DNA of 37,486 nt from an uncultured Butyrivibrio sp. (GCA_946536145.1 CAMNEA010000025.1:1-37486); one strand, 5' to 3'; positions 25,078-34,011 are shown, counted from the first letter of the stretch. The notes: a model not told the origin generated them from the letters alone. Numbers and translations are program-made.

Positions 25078-25128
25078 AAGTCTTCACCCAATTCAAGTAA
25101 TCTTGACTTGGGTGAAGACTTTCTTTAT
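25078..25128 (+). terminator. Terminator of uxaB
   Basis: A 20-bp stem with one mismatch (arms 25078-25097 and 25102-25121, loop TAAT) begins 45 bp after the uxaB stop and is followed by TCTTTAT, a mediocre U tract. Confidence 0.7.
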
Positions 25129-25164
25129 CTTACTTGGATTTTGATCAAATTTCCGGAATTTTGC

Positions 25165-25460
25165 CCCAAATGACAATTTTAACTCGTCAAGGTCATATCT
25201 GGCTTTAAAACTCTTCCCCATATAATCATGAAAGTTGACCTAAATGAGCTTTTTTGCTCTCCAAGGTCATACCTGGTTTATGATTTAGAGCCAGATTATT
25301 ATGAAGATTTACCCTAAATAAGGTTTTCTGCTCGCTAAGGTCAAATTCGGCTCTTGGATACAGAATTAGTTTAGAAAAAAATATACCCCAGATGGCAGTT
25401 TTAATGTATTTAGGTCAATTTCAGTCTTTTTCCATACACGCCCTGAGTAAATATTGAAAA
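25165..25460. repeat. Degenerate 74-bp tandem repeat, four units in exact register
   Basis: The anchor GGTCA starts at 25191, 25265, 25339 and 25413, a spacing of 74 bp each time. The upstream anchor (CCYAAATG-like) keeps the same spacing at 25165, 25239, 25313 and 25387. The front half of each unit, CCYnAAATGnnnnTTTTnnCTC then AAGGTCA and often CTGG, is well kept. The back half varies and is AT-rich. A period of 74 is not a multiple of three and stop codons occur, so it is not coding. Confidence 0.75.
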
Positions 25461-25509
25461 TAACATGTATGCCGCTTAACCTAGAAACATGTTATATTAT
25501 TTTTTTTCT
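25460..25509 (+). terminator. Hairpin with T tract after the tandem repeats
   Basis: A 9-bp stem ATAACATGT/ACATGTTAT (25460-25468 and 25487-25495, 18-base loop) is followed by a T-rich run (25499-25509). A plus-strand transcript through the repeats could end here. Confidence 0.5.
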
Positions 25510-25608
25510 TTTGGGCATGTTTGTAACCAGCTTTCTCGATGCAGATCAAAGTCAGACATTATAGGAAATAGTTTACCCAGTTTACTTTGCACTCTGATAA
25601 TTCTCACC

Positions 25609-25651
25609 AAAAAAGAGGCGCCACACTAATTAGCGTGAGATGCCTCTTTTT
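25609..25651. terminator. Bidirectional terminator downstream of trpS
   Basis: The outer stem AAAAAAGAGGC/GCCTCTTTTT (25609-25619 and 25642-25651) has an inner imperfect stem around 25623-25637. T tracts exist in both directions. It lies 13 bp after the trpS stop and could also stop plus-strand transcripts. Confidence 0.8.
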
Positions 25652-25663
25652 GAATCCTCTAAT

Positions 25664-26665
25664 TTACAGCTGATAAAAACCGACCTTCTTATATACTTTT
25701 CTCAAAGTCTTATTAGCAATATATGATGCCCTGTCGGCGCCTTCCTTGTAAACAGATTCAAGATATGCCTTGTCTGCAATAAGTCTCTTCGCCTCTTCTC
25801 TTATAGGTGAAAGAACATCAACAACAGCTTCTCCCACTGCCGGCTTAAATACTCCGTAGCCCTTTCCTTCGAACTCTTTTTCAATCTCTTCAAAGCTCTT
25901 GCCGGTCACCGTGGAATAGATATTCATAAGGTTAGCGACACCTGGCTTGTTCTCCTTGTCATAGCGTACGCAGTTCTCAGTATCAGAATCAGTAACTGCT
26001 CTCTTGAACTTCTTCATTACCACTTCAGGTTCATCCATCAAAAATACACATCCGTTCGGCTCAGATTTGCTCATCTTGCTGCCCGGTGTAGTAAGGCCAT
26101 AGATGCGTGCTCCGGTCTTGGCGATATAGGGCTCAGGAATGCGGAAAACATCCCCGTAAATATTGTTGAATCTCTCGGCTATGTTCCTGGTGAGCTCAAC
26201 ATGCTGTTTCTGATCCTCTCCCACCGGCACATAATGAGGTTGATACAGAAGTATATCTGCAGCCATCAGAGCAGGATATGTAAAAAGACCTGCATTTATA
26301 TTGTCCTTATGCTTCTCAGACTTGTCCTTGAACTGAGTCATACGGCTTAGTTCACCAAACATTGTATAGCAGTCAAGAACCCATGCCAGCTGTGCATGAG
26401 CAGGAACATGTGACTGAAGGAAAAGAGTGTTCTTCTCCGGATCAAGTCCGCACGCGATGTAAAGCGCAAGCATCTCAAGTGATCTCCTGCGAAGTTCCTT
26501 GGGATCCTGTCTTACAGTGATGGTATGAAGATCCGCCATGAAATAGTAGCACTCAAAATCGTTGACCCTGTCAGCCCAGTTCTTGATCGCCCCAAGATAG
26601 TTTCCCAAATGTAAATCTCCGCTAGGCTGTATTCCGGAGAGCATAATCTTTTTTTCATTTTCCAT
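25664..26665 (-). CDS. trpS: Tryptophanyl-tRNA synthetase
   Basis: TrpRS charges tRNA-Trp. The 333-aa class I enzyme has the HIGH-type motif in PSGDLHLGNY (HLGN, 19-22), AADILLYQPHYVPVGEDQKQH and KMSKS (197-201). The frame begins at a TTG inside the Shine-Dalgarno site; ATG 26665 is the real start, with GGAGG about 11 bases upstream. It is monocistronic, ending at its own terminator and divergent from rqcH. No T-box leader is visible in the 158-bp gap upstream, so tryptophan-responsive control by that mechanism is not supported. Confidence 0.95.
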   Translation of the reverse strand: MENEKKIMLSGIQPSGDLHLGNYLGAIKNWADRVNDFECYYFMADLHTITVRQDPKELRRRSLEMLALYIACGLDPEKNTLFLQSHVPAHAQLAWVLDCYTMFGELSRMTQFKDKSEKHKDNINAGLFTYPALMAADILLYQPHYVPVGEDQKQHVELTRNIAERFNNIYGDVFRIPEPYIAKTGARIYGLTTPGSKMSKSEPNGCVFLMDEPEVVMKKFKRAVTDSDTENCVRYDKENKPGVANLMNIYSTVTGKSFEEIEKEFEGKGYGVFKPAVGEAVVDVLSPIREEAKRLIADKAYLESVYKEGADRASYIANKTLRKVYKKVGFYQL

Positions 26666-26749
26666 AATTAAAAATTCCTCCAAATATAATCAAACTTAAC
26701 TATATCAGTTATTCACCTTTTTCTCAAGCTTTATCCGCTACGGGATTAC

Positions 26750-26778
26750 TGTACAAAAGGTTATATAAAATGTATAAT
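26750..26778 (+). promoter_or_regulatory. Probable promoter of rqcH
   Basis: TGTACA (26750-26755), a 17-base spacer and TATAAT (26773-26778), about 45 bp ahead of the ATG. The -35 is a partial match. Confidence 0.5.
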
Positions 26779-26823
26779 GTCAAGAAGTTCAATCAAACTT
26801 AGGCAAACTGAAAGGCACATAAA

Positions 26824-28617
26824 ATGGCATTTGATGGTATAACAGTAGCAAATCTTACAAGAGATTTCAGTGACCTTCTGACAGGAGGTCGTATATATAA
26901 GATAGCCCAGACCGAGAGCGACGAGCTGTTTATAACTGTAAAACTCTCCTATGAGGCGGCCGACAAATACGGTATCAAACAGACAAGGCTGGTACTGTCG
27001 GCTGACGCAACGCTCCCTCTCGCATATCTGACCGATGAAAGCAAAGCCTCACCAATGACGGCTCCCAATTTCTGTATGCTCCTTCGAAAGCATATCCAGA
27101 ATGGCCGTATAATGTCGGTCACACAGCCGGGCGGGCTTGAAAGAGTTATCCGGTTTGAAATTGAGCATCTTAATGAAATGGGTGATCTTTGTCACAAGAT
27201 CCTCATCATTGAGATAATGGGCAAATACAGCAATATCATCTTCACCGATGAGGAAGACAGGATCATTGACAGTATCAAGCATATACCCGCATCGGTAAGC
27301 TCGGTGCGCGAGGTTCTTCCCGGAAGAACATACTTTATTCCAAGTCAGGAGAAGGCCAATCCGCTTGTAACGAGCGCTGATGAGTTTTCTTCTCTTGTTC
27401 TCTCAAAAGGAATGCCTCTGTTTAAGGCTATATACTCTTCCTACACGGGTCTTTCGCCGATCATTTCACAGGAGATCTGCTACAGGGCAGGGGTTGATGC
27501 GGACAAGTCAGCCATAGCCCTGGAGACCAAAGAGTCGATCGCTGTATACAGAGTTTTTGACGCGGTTATGGATACTGTCAAAACCGGGGATTTTACACCG
27601 GTAATTTACTATATAGGTGGCGCCCCTAAGGAGTACTCTTCCATCCCTCTCACGGTTTACGGATTTACTGAAGATACCGGCGAATCAGACAAATTCAAGC
27701 GCTGCAGCGACATATCGGAGCTGATCCTTAAGTACTACGCCGAGAAAAACGCTGTCACAAGAATCCGTCAGAAATCAGTAGATCTTCGCAAAATTGTCCA
27801 GACAGTCCTTGAGAGGAACGTCAGGAAATATGATCTTCAGCTAAAACAGCTTAAGGACTCCGAGAAAAAGGACAAATACCGGACCTGGGGTGAGCTTCTG
27901 AACACCTATGGCTACAGCGCCAAGGAGGGTGATAAGTCGATAACAGTCAATGACTATAATACCGGAGAAGATGTAACCATCCCGCTTGACCCTACTCTTA
28001 CGCCAAACCAGAATGCAAAGAAGTACTTCGATAAATATACCAAGCTAAAGCGCACACAGGAAGCCCTCGAGGAACAGATGAAGGAATCCGGACAGTCAAT
28101 CGAGCAGCTCGAATCCATAGCAAACTCGCTCGATATCGCGCAGACCGAGGCTGACCTTGTTCAGATCAGGCAGGAGCTGTTTGAGAGCGGCTATATCAAT
28201 TCCAGGGGCAGCCACACAGGCTCTCGCCGTGAAAAGGTGACTAGCCGTCCTTTCCACTATGTCTCGAGCGATGGTTTCGATATCTTCGTTGGCAAGAACA
28301 ACCTGCAAAACGATGAGCTCACCTTCAAAACCGCAAATGGCGGTGACTGGTGGTTTCATGCCAAGAAGATCCCAGGTTCACATGTTGTGCTGCTCACAGG
28401 AGGAAAAGACGTTCCTGACCGGGCATTTGAGGAAGCGGCTGCACTTGCTGCATTCTACTCAAAGGGCAAAAATCAGGAAAAAGTTGAAATCGACTATCTA
28501 AGGCGCAAGGATGTAAAAAAGCCAAACGGCGCAAAGCCCGGATTTGTTGTGTACTACACCAATTACTCAATGGCAATTTCACCCGATATTTCATCGCTTA
28601 AGCTATTAAATGAATAA
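26824..28617 (+). CDS. rqcH: Ribosome quality-control protein RqcH (NFACT family)
   Basis: RqcH binds split 50S subunits carrying stalled peptidyl-tRNA and adds C-terminal alanine tails as degrons. Older annotations call it fibronectin-binding protein. The 597-aa protein has the NFACT-N domain (MAFDGITVANLTRDFSDLLTGG), FCMLLRKHIQNGRI, an HhH and coiled-coil middle part (about 300-450) and a C-terminal NFACT-R domain (477-597, with GGDWWFHAKKIPGSHVVL). The essential Asp-Arg pair of B. subtilis RqcH appears to correspond to Glu106-Arg107 (GLERVIRF). AAAGG lies eight bases before ATG. Confidence 0.93.
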   Translation: MAFDGITVANLTRDFSDLLTGGRIYKIAQTESDELFITVKLSYEAADKYGIKQTRLVLSADATLPLAYLTDESKASPMTAPNFCMLLRKHIQNGRIMSVTQPGGLERVIRFEIEHLNEMGDLCHKILIIEIMGKYSNIIFTDEEDRIIDSIKHIPASVSSVREVLPGRTYFIPSQEKANPLVTSADEFSSLVLSKGMPLFKAIYSSYTGLSPIISQEICYRAGVDADKSAIALETKESIAVYRVFDAVMDTVKTGDFTPVIYYIGGAPKEYSSIPLTVYGFTEDTGESDKFKRCSDISELILKYYAEKNAVTRIRQKSVDLRKIVQTVLERNVRKYDLQLKQLKDSEKKDKYRTWGELLNTYGYSAKEGDKSITVNDYNTGEDVTIPLDPTLTPNQNAKKYFDKYTKLKRTQEALEEQMKESGQSIEQLESIANSLDIAQTEADLVQIRQELFESGYINSRGSHTGSRREKVTSRPFHYVSSDGFDIFVGKNNLQNDELTFKTANGGDWWFHAKKIPGSHVVLLTGGKDVPDRAFEEAAALAAFYSKGKNQEKVEIDYLRRKDVKKPNGAKPGFVVYYTNYSMAISPDISSLKLLNE

Positions 28618-28629
28618 TTTTTCTGAAAC

Positions 28630-28647
28630 GTGCGCCGCAAGGCGCAC
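28630..28647. repeat. GC-rich hairpin GTGCGCC/GGCGCAC
   Basis: A perfect 7-bp inverted repeat with loop GCAA lies between the rqcH stop and the main bidirectional terminator. On the plus strand it is followed by A6, so it is not a plus terminator by itself. Confidence 0.6.
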
Positions 28648-28687
28648 AAAAAAGTCTGACCACCCATTTGAGTGGTCAGACTTTTTT
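28648..28687. terminator. Bidirectional terminator between rqcH and the surface protein
   Basis: A 16-bp stem, arms 28648-28663 and 28672-28687, with A6 and T6 at the ends and an 8-base loop. It serves the convergent genes on both strands. Confidence 0.9.
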
Positions 28688-28701
28688 CTTACATTATTTT
28701 T

Positions 28702-31700
28702 TTATTTCTTTTCGCGATTCCTTCTCTTTATGAAGACCATTGCGAATCCGATTGCTGCAGCAACAAGGATTGTAATAATTCTTCCAAGAGTATCAGCAGG
28801 ATCATCTGTTCCGCTTCTTCTTGCGCCGAGAACCGCAGCACCACCTCTGCCACCGTTTCCTTCGTCAACACGCCTTGCGCCAAGTACCTGACCAAACAGT
28901 CCGGGAGGTGTTACTATGTCAACCGGAACGTCCGGCACGTCAGGATCATCCGGGTTGTCCGGGTTGTCCGGGTTATCCGGGTCATCAGGAACATCAGGAA
29001 CTTCCGGTGTGTCAGGTATTACAGGATTATCCGGTGTATCCGGTGTTACAGGATCATCAGGATCCTCAGGATTAACCGGTACATCAGGGTCATCAGGAAC
29101 TTCCGGTGTATCAGGTGTTACCCGGTTATCAGGTGTATCCGGTGTTATAGGATCATCAGGATCCTCAGGATTAACCGGTACATCAGGGTTATCAGGTATA
29201 ACCGGTGTATCATCATCTATAACCTTCAAAGTTCCCTCTACCTGAGTAATGATGTAGTTGTCAGCTTTCGCATTTACAAGCTCGTATGTGAAGTAGTTCT
29301 TGCTGTCACCAACTTGTGTCTGCGAACCGGTTATATCGTATTTTGCGCCTTCATTATCAGCAAAACCATGCTTGCCGCTGACAGTAACACTCTTTGCTGT
29401 AAGAGGTTTTCCATCGAATTTCTTCTGTCCTGATGCAGATGTAAGTGTTACTTCCCTCGGATGGATGTAGAGATAACCAACTATTTCTTCATCCTCGTGC
29501 TCAGCAACCTCATCTGTAACATCAGTTCCATCACTGGTCGAAATCTTCATGTTTCTGTAATCGAGAACTATAGGATATCCCTTAATGCTGCCATCCTCAT
29601 TGAGCAGTACATCAATTCCCTCTCCTCCGGTAAGCTTCAGACCGGAAATTGTGTAAGTTGTTCCCTTATAAGTTACAGTCTCGGATATATCCTTGTCAGC
29701 AGCATCTGCCTTAAGTACAAACATGGATCTTGCATCAGCTAACAGCGCACCAAACATACTGCCGGCAGCTTCCTTAAGTATTGAGAAGACATTAGCTGAT
29801 TCAATAACCTCATCCTCATCGACTTCCTCTTCTTCATACTCAGAATGCTTCTCTTCAGAAGTAATATGAAGCTTGATGTTCATATCTGCTGTCTGTGTCT
29901 TGCCGTTGTAAAGTACATGTGTGTCATTGCCATCACCTTCTGCATCTGCATGGAGAGTAACAATGAACTTGAACTTCTTGATAGGAGTAACCGTGAGGTT
30001 ACCAAATGAAACTGTAGATCTTCCAAATTTATCAACAAATGTGTAATTGCTGAAGTCTGTGCCCTTCTTAGGTGTGAACTCAAAGGTATTGCCTTCTTCG
30101 GCAAATCCTGATTTCGTCAGCGAACCCGTAAAGGTGTAATCTGCACCCTCTCCATCGATCCATCCTTTCTCAATCTCCAGAGGTGTATCTCCATTAATAA
30201 GAGGCTTTCCGTCAAACTCCTTCTCAAGCGATGCCGATCTGATAGTTACAAGCGTAGGCTCGATTACAAGGTCACCGTTGATTACAGTAATATCAAAGTT
30301 GTCAGTTGTTGCCTCAATCTCCTGCCCAATGGCATTGGTAAACTTCAGAGTATAATCAATCGTAATCTCCTCATCAGAAATCTTAGATGCATTTACAGTT
30401 TTAATATCAGTCGGAATAGATACAACTGCCTTAAGATCAAGTGTTGTCAGCTTTGACTTGGGTGTTACATCTGCTACAGAAACCTGGTGTCCGTCATTCT
30501 TAAAATCTGTTGCAGTATATGACTTGCCGTCGTATGCCTTAGTTGCTGAAGGAACTATGATCTCGACCTTCCTCTTGGTTACTTCAAGGTCACCGTCGAT
30601 TGTTGAAACTGTAAGTCCCTCTTCTTGTGTAGGATCAATGACCTTGCCATCTCTCTTAACAACATACGATTCAACAACGTTTGGAGCAGTGCCAACATTA
30701 GTAACTTCTCCGGTTACAACAACATCTTCTACAGAATAATCATCCGCATCATTGCCAAAAATTTCTATGCTTTTAACATTTGAATTAACAAGGGCTGTAC
30801 CATCATAAACCTTTTTGTCACTGGCTGCCCGAATCACAATCTGAGTTCCAAGTGACTTTCTGAGATAGTAAACGTGAAGAACCAGCGGATTGTCAACAGT
30901 ATTTTTTTCGGGATCAACTACGCCCTCATATGACTCATCCTTGTCATTGAGATAATAGCTTACATTGTCATAGATCTTAGTATTTTCGCGGTAAGATGCA
31001 GCAGTTACAAATCCTGGATTCTTATCTTCTACATTAAATGTAACACTGTCTACATCCTGAAGTGTAACATCTGTGTAGCCTTTGCCATCTTCATTCTGGA
31101 AATGTCCAACTACTTTGTAGTAACCATTAAGATCAACTCTCTCCCACATTGCGTACAGATAGGTCTTGTTCATCAGTACAAATCTGTCTCCGGGGTTATA
31201 ATCAACGTTGTCTTTCTGTAAACTCCATCCAAGGAATCTGTATCCGTATCTCTTTGTAAGATTAAACGGACTATTAACATCAGTTATATTATCACTTGCT
31301 CTTCCAAGTACTGTGTAAGGACCTGTCTTGGTCTTATCAGTGTATGTCGGAGGAGTCTGTGTTCCGTCATTCTTATCATAGATTACTTCTGTAGGCTGAT
31401 TACTTACATATCCATCTATATGAAGTCCGTCGGGCTCAGTCTTGTATGTATACCAGATAATATCGTCGGATGATACACCGGGTATCTTGTCGCTGAGCTT
31501 ATAATCTCCATTATCTATCTCATCATTCGGGCAATACCGAATTACATTCTTAAGTCCGAATTCATCGTAAAGAGGTCCTGTAAACGGAACCGCGTATCCA
31601 ATCCAAACCCTGTCTTTCTGAGGACCGCTTATAGTGGTGTCAGGCCAGTACAAAGGCTTAGGCTGTGAAGCAGCACTTCCGGGAAGTCCCTTGTCAGGGT

Positions 31701-33906
31701 AACGAACGAAGAATGCAACCTTATCGCTTGAGCATGTTATAGATACTTTACCCTTGTAGATATCATCATACTTCAAAGTAACAACCGCATTTTCAACTAC
31801 ATCGCCTGATACCTTGTCCTTTATAATAAAGTCAGATGGATCTACAGTAGATTCAACGGGTTCATCAGTGATCTCTTCAGTTGTTGCCAGATCACCTTTT
31901 CTGTCTTTTTCTGCCTTAAGCTCAGCTGTATATTTATCTTTATTGGCTGAAGTAATCTCAAATGTTGCAGTTACAGGCTCTTCTATTTCAGAAGGAAGTT
32001 CAACCGTCTTCTTGTCACCGGTAATAGTAATCTCAATATCTACATTCTCTGCAACGGGCTGCTCTATAGCCTTGTGCGTATATACAAATTTGATCTTGCC
32101 CTGACCTGCAGCTCCGGCATCATCACATACTAATTCATCGCCATTGTAGAGCTCTACTGTTGCAGTAACAAGCTTGTTATTCGTGAACCACTTATAGCTC
32201 TTCAAATAGTCTCTGTAGAATCTGTCAAACCTTTTCCCTTCATACTCGGCATGATCAAAATTGTATTCTTCAGATGAAATTCCAAGGTATGATGCAACGT
32301 TATCTGCGCTTACCGCATATGCAGACTCAGAAACCTCGAGCAGAAGAAGCTGCGCCTTCTCATTGTCAAAGTTAAGTTCTACATTTCCACCATCACCGAT
32401 TCCTGTATATGTTCCATTCTCATCAACAACTGCCTCTACATTGACTGAAAAAGAATAATCCAATTCTATCCCGGGTTTCAGGAACCCAAGATCAAGCTCC
32501 GCCTCAAACTTCTGAACCAGAACAACAGTGTATATCGAGAAGTGTGTTGTATCGATACCGATATCTGTAGCATCTGTTCCCTCTGTAGCCATCTCTGTAG
32601 CACCCGAGAGGTCATCTGACACATGATACACAGCAAGTGAAACATCTTCACTGGATGCTCCGCTTACATCTTCAAACCTGATCTCAACCGAACCATCTTC
32701 AGGCTGAATATAGCCCTTGGGGTTATCATCGGTAACGCAACTCTCTGAACGAATATTTATATCATATGAAAAAGTTTCCTCAACGGTCGTCTCTTCTCCG
32801 AGTTCCCCGTCGATCATTTCCTTAATAGCGTTCTCACTTGAGGATGATACCTTGCTGACTTCAAGATATGCATCATTTGGAAGAATACCTGCATCAGCAT
32901 GTAGAACAATATCAACATCGCCCATATTGACGTGATCATCTACAGCTTTTGTTTTTTCAATTTCTTCTTTTTCTTCCTTTACTTTCTTTTCTTTCTTCTC
33001 TTTCTTATCCTTAAGGTCCTTCTTGGTCTTGTCAGTCGAAGAAGCAAGGCTTGATGCATCCTCATCCTCTTCAAGAAGTGAAGATCCTTCTGCCGCTGCG
33101 TCATCAACAGATTCTTTTATATTATCTTTCGATGACTCAGATGATGCTTCGTCCTCTTCGTCTTCTTTGATCTCAGATGACTCTTTAGAAGCATCATCGG
33201 TAAGCTCTTCTGATGATTCCTTTGCTGCTTCATCAGAAACTTCCTCTTCATCTTCTGCTGCAGCCTCTTCTGAATCCTCTATTACTTCTTCGGAAGTCTC
33301 TGCTGCGGACTCATCGGAAATGTCTCCTTTTCCTTCCTGAGATGTCTCGGTTGTTGCCTCTTTAGAAACTCCCGCAGCGTCTTCTTCTGTAGAAGCCTCA
33401 TTAGAAGCATCCTCAGGTTCCTCTGTCACTTCTTCGGAAGCCTCAGCCGGTGCATTCTCAGGTTCCTCTGTCACCTCTTCGGAAGATCCGGTTGAAGCAT
33501 CTTCTGTAATCTCTGATGATGCATCCTCAGGATTCTGTGCAGCGTCAGAAGAATTGTCCTGCTCAGGTACCTGCGCATCTTCATTGCCGTTTTCTTCTGC
33601 CTCAGGAGCTTCATCCTTCGCATCATCATTATCTTCTGAAGAAGTCTCTTCAGAATCTTCAGGATCCTCAGACTCCTGTTCCTCTTCCTCCTCAGTAGCC
33701 GTCTCTTCCTCTTCTTCCTCTTCTTCCTCTTCTTCCTCACCTTCGCCTTCGTCCTCAGGTTCTTCTTCGGGTATTTCTTCGAAGAGTTCAGATTCGCTGC
33801 CCTCTTCTTCGGCGAAAACCCTGGCAGTTGCATAGTTGCTGCCAAATGTGGTAGTAACAAGAGCTATTGCTAAAAGAAACGCCAGCCACTTCGTCAACTT
33901 TTTCAT
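28702..33906 (-). CDS. Large secreted cell-surface protein with acidic stalk, YDG repeats and LGARR C-terminal anchor
   Basis: The 1734-aa protein begins with a signal peptide (MKKLTKWLAFLLAIALVTTTFGSN...). Residues about 33-295 are a very acidic Ser/Glu/Asp-rich stalk, followed by a Lys/Glu run. A mixed region follows, with one InlB-like repeat (RYGYRFLGWS to YLYAMWERVD, about 886-925). At least four YDG-type modules start near 1034, 1124, 1232 and 1496 (KVYDGTAL, KAYDGKSY, KEFDGKPL, KKFDGKPL). A Pro/Asp-rich wall-spanning segment (1567-1665) is next. The end is two LGARR motifs (QVLGARR, AVLGARR), then TDDPADTLG, a membrane helix (1708-1726) and KRRNREKK. This is a surface adhesin or matrix-type layout; binding partner unknown. 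ATG 33906 has GGAGG seven bases upstream. The gene stands alone between terminators. Confidence 0.85.
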   Translation of the reverse strand: MKKLTKWLAFLLAIALVTTTFGSNYATARVFAEEEGSESELFEEIPEEEPEDEGEGEEEEEEEEEEEETATEEEEEQESEDPEDSEETSSEDNDDAKDEAPEAEENGNEDAQVPEQDNSSDAAQNPEDASSEITEDASTGSSEEVTEEPENAPAEASEEVTEEPEDASNEASTEEDAAGVSKEATTETSQEGKGDISDESAAETSEEVIEDSEEAAAEDEEEVSDEAAKESSEELTDDASKESSEIKEDEEDEASSESSKDNIKESVDDAAAEGSSLLEEDEDASSLASSTDKTKKDLKDKKEKKEKKVKEEKEEIEKTKAVDDHVNMGDVDIVLHADAGILPNDAYLEVSKVSSSSENAIKEMIDGELGEETTVEETFSYDINIRSESCVTDDNPKGYIQPEDGSVEIRFEDVSGASSEDVSLAVYHVSDDLSGATEMATEGTDATDIGIDTTHFSIYTVVLVQKFEAELDLGFLKPGIELDYSFSVNVEAVVDENGTYTGIGDGGNVELNFDNEKAQLLLLEVSESAYAVSADNVASYLGISSEEYNFDHAEYEGKRFDRFYRDYLKSYKWFTNNKLVTATVELYNGDELVCDDAGAAGQGKIKFVYTHKAIEQPVAENVDIEITITGDKKTVELPSEIEEPVTATFEITSANKDKYTAELKAEKDRKGDLATTEEITDEPVESTVDPSDFIIKDKVSGDVVENAVVTLKYDDIYKGKVSITCSSDKVAFFVRYPDKGLPGSAASQPKPLYWPDTTISGPQKDRVWIGYAVPFTGPLYDEFGLKNVIRYCPNDEIDNGDYKLSDKIPGVSSDDIIWYTYKTEPDGLHIDGYVSNQPTEVIYDKNDGTQTPPTYTDKTKTGPYTVLGRASDNITDVNSPFNLTKRYGYRFLGWSLQKDNVDYNPGDRFVLMNKTYLYAMWERVDLNGYYKVVGHFQNEDGKGYTDVTLQDVDSVTFNVEDKNPGFVTAASYRENTKIYDNVSYYLNDKDESYEGVVDPEKNTVDNPLVLHVYYLRKSLGTQIVIRAASDKKVYDGTALVNSNVKSIEIFGNDADDYSVEDVVVTGEVTNVGTAPNVVESYVVKRDGKVIDPTQEEGLTVSTIDGDLEVTKRKVEIIVPSATKAYDGKSYTATDFKNDGHQVSVADVTPKSKLTTLDLKAVVSIPTDIKTVNASKISDEEITIDYTLKFTNAIGQEIEATTDNFDITVINGDLVIEPTLVTIRSASLEKEFDGKPLINGDTPLEIEKGWIDGEGADYTFTGSLTKSGFAEEGNTFEFTPKKGTDFSNYTFVDKFGRSTVSFGNLTVTPIKKFKFIVTLHADAEGDGNDTHVLYNGKTQTADMNIKLHITSEEKHSEYEEEEVDEDEVIESANVFSILKEAAGSMFGALLADARSMFVLKADAADKDISETVTYKGTTYTISGLKLTGGEGIDVLLNEDGSIKGYPIVLDYRNMKISTSDGTDVTDEVAEHEDEEIVGYLYIHPREVTLTSASGQKKFDGKPLTAKSVTVSGKHGFADNEGAKYDITGSQTQVGDSKNYFTYELVNAKADNYIITQVEGTLKVIDDDTPVIPDNPDVPVNPEDPDDPITPDTPDNRVTPDTPEVPDDPDVPVNPEDPDDPVTPDTPDNPVIPDTPEVPDVPDDPDNPDNPDNPDDPDVPDVPVDIVTPPGLFGQVLGARRVDEGNGGRGGAAVLGARRSGTDDPADTLGRIITILVAAAIGFAMVFIKRRNREKK
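28980..29190. repeat. 99-bp direct repeats coding the Pro/Asp-rich region
   Basis: Segments starting at 28993 and 29092, and at 29051 and 29150, repeat with a 99-bp (33-codon) spacing. They encode PEVPDDPDVPVNPEDPDDP-type units of the wall-spanning region. Copy number is likely to vary between strains. Confidence 0.7.
33700..33750. repeat. Low-complexity TCC/TCT tract coding a poly-Glu run
   Basis: A run of TCTTCC-type triplets encodes a long glutamate stretch in the acidic stalk. It is a possible slippage site, and changes in multiples of three keep the frame. Confidence 0.65.
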
Positions 33907-34011
33907 ATGTTTTCCTCCCAAATCTTGCTCATTATAAAAAAAGTATTAAACATTTATAAAATATTATAACATTTATAATCATATGAATCATCATATTTTG
34001 AAATTTTTTTG

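Larger units (their letters stand above)
25034..25663. other. Non-coding 630-bp stretch between uxaB and trpS
   Basis: It holds the uxaB terminator (25078-25121), a four-unit 74-bp tandem array (about 25165-25460), a hairpin with a T tract (25460-25509) and the trpS terminator (25609-25651). I see no coding region. No tRNA or known riboswitch was recognised. Confidence 0.8.

Noticed and set aside
25165-25460. CRISPR array
   Set aside because: Units are 74 bp, diverged from each other, have no constant repeat of 24-40 bp with unique spacers, and there are no cas genes nearby.
25034-25663. Small open frames in the gap
   Set aside because: The longest possible products are short, lack ribosome binding sites and are interrupted within the repeat units.
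26684-26823. T-box riboswitch ahead of trpS
   Set aside because: The gap is short, has no specifier loop or T-box sequence, and is shared with the divergent rqcH promoter.
28672-29433. Plus-strand open frame rich in Arg/Ile/Val repeats
   Set aside because: It is the reverse complement of the Pro/Asp-rich repeats of the surface protein and has no ribosome binding site of its own.
33471-33860. Minus-strand basic frame (Lys/Arg-rich) and plus-strand Ser-rich frames in 33023-33835
   Set aside because: These are shadows of the low-complexity acidic stalk, where repeated codons leave all frames open.
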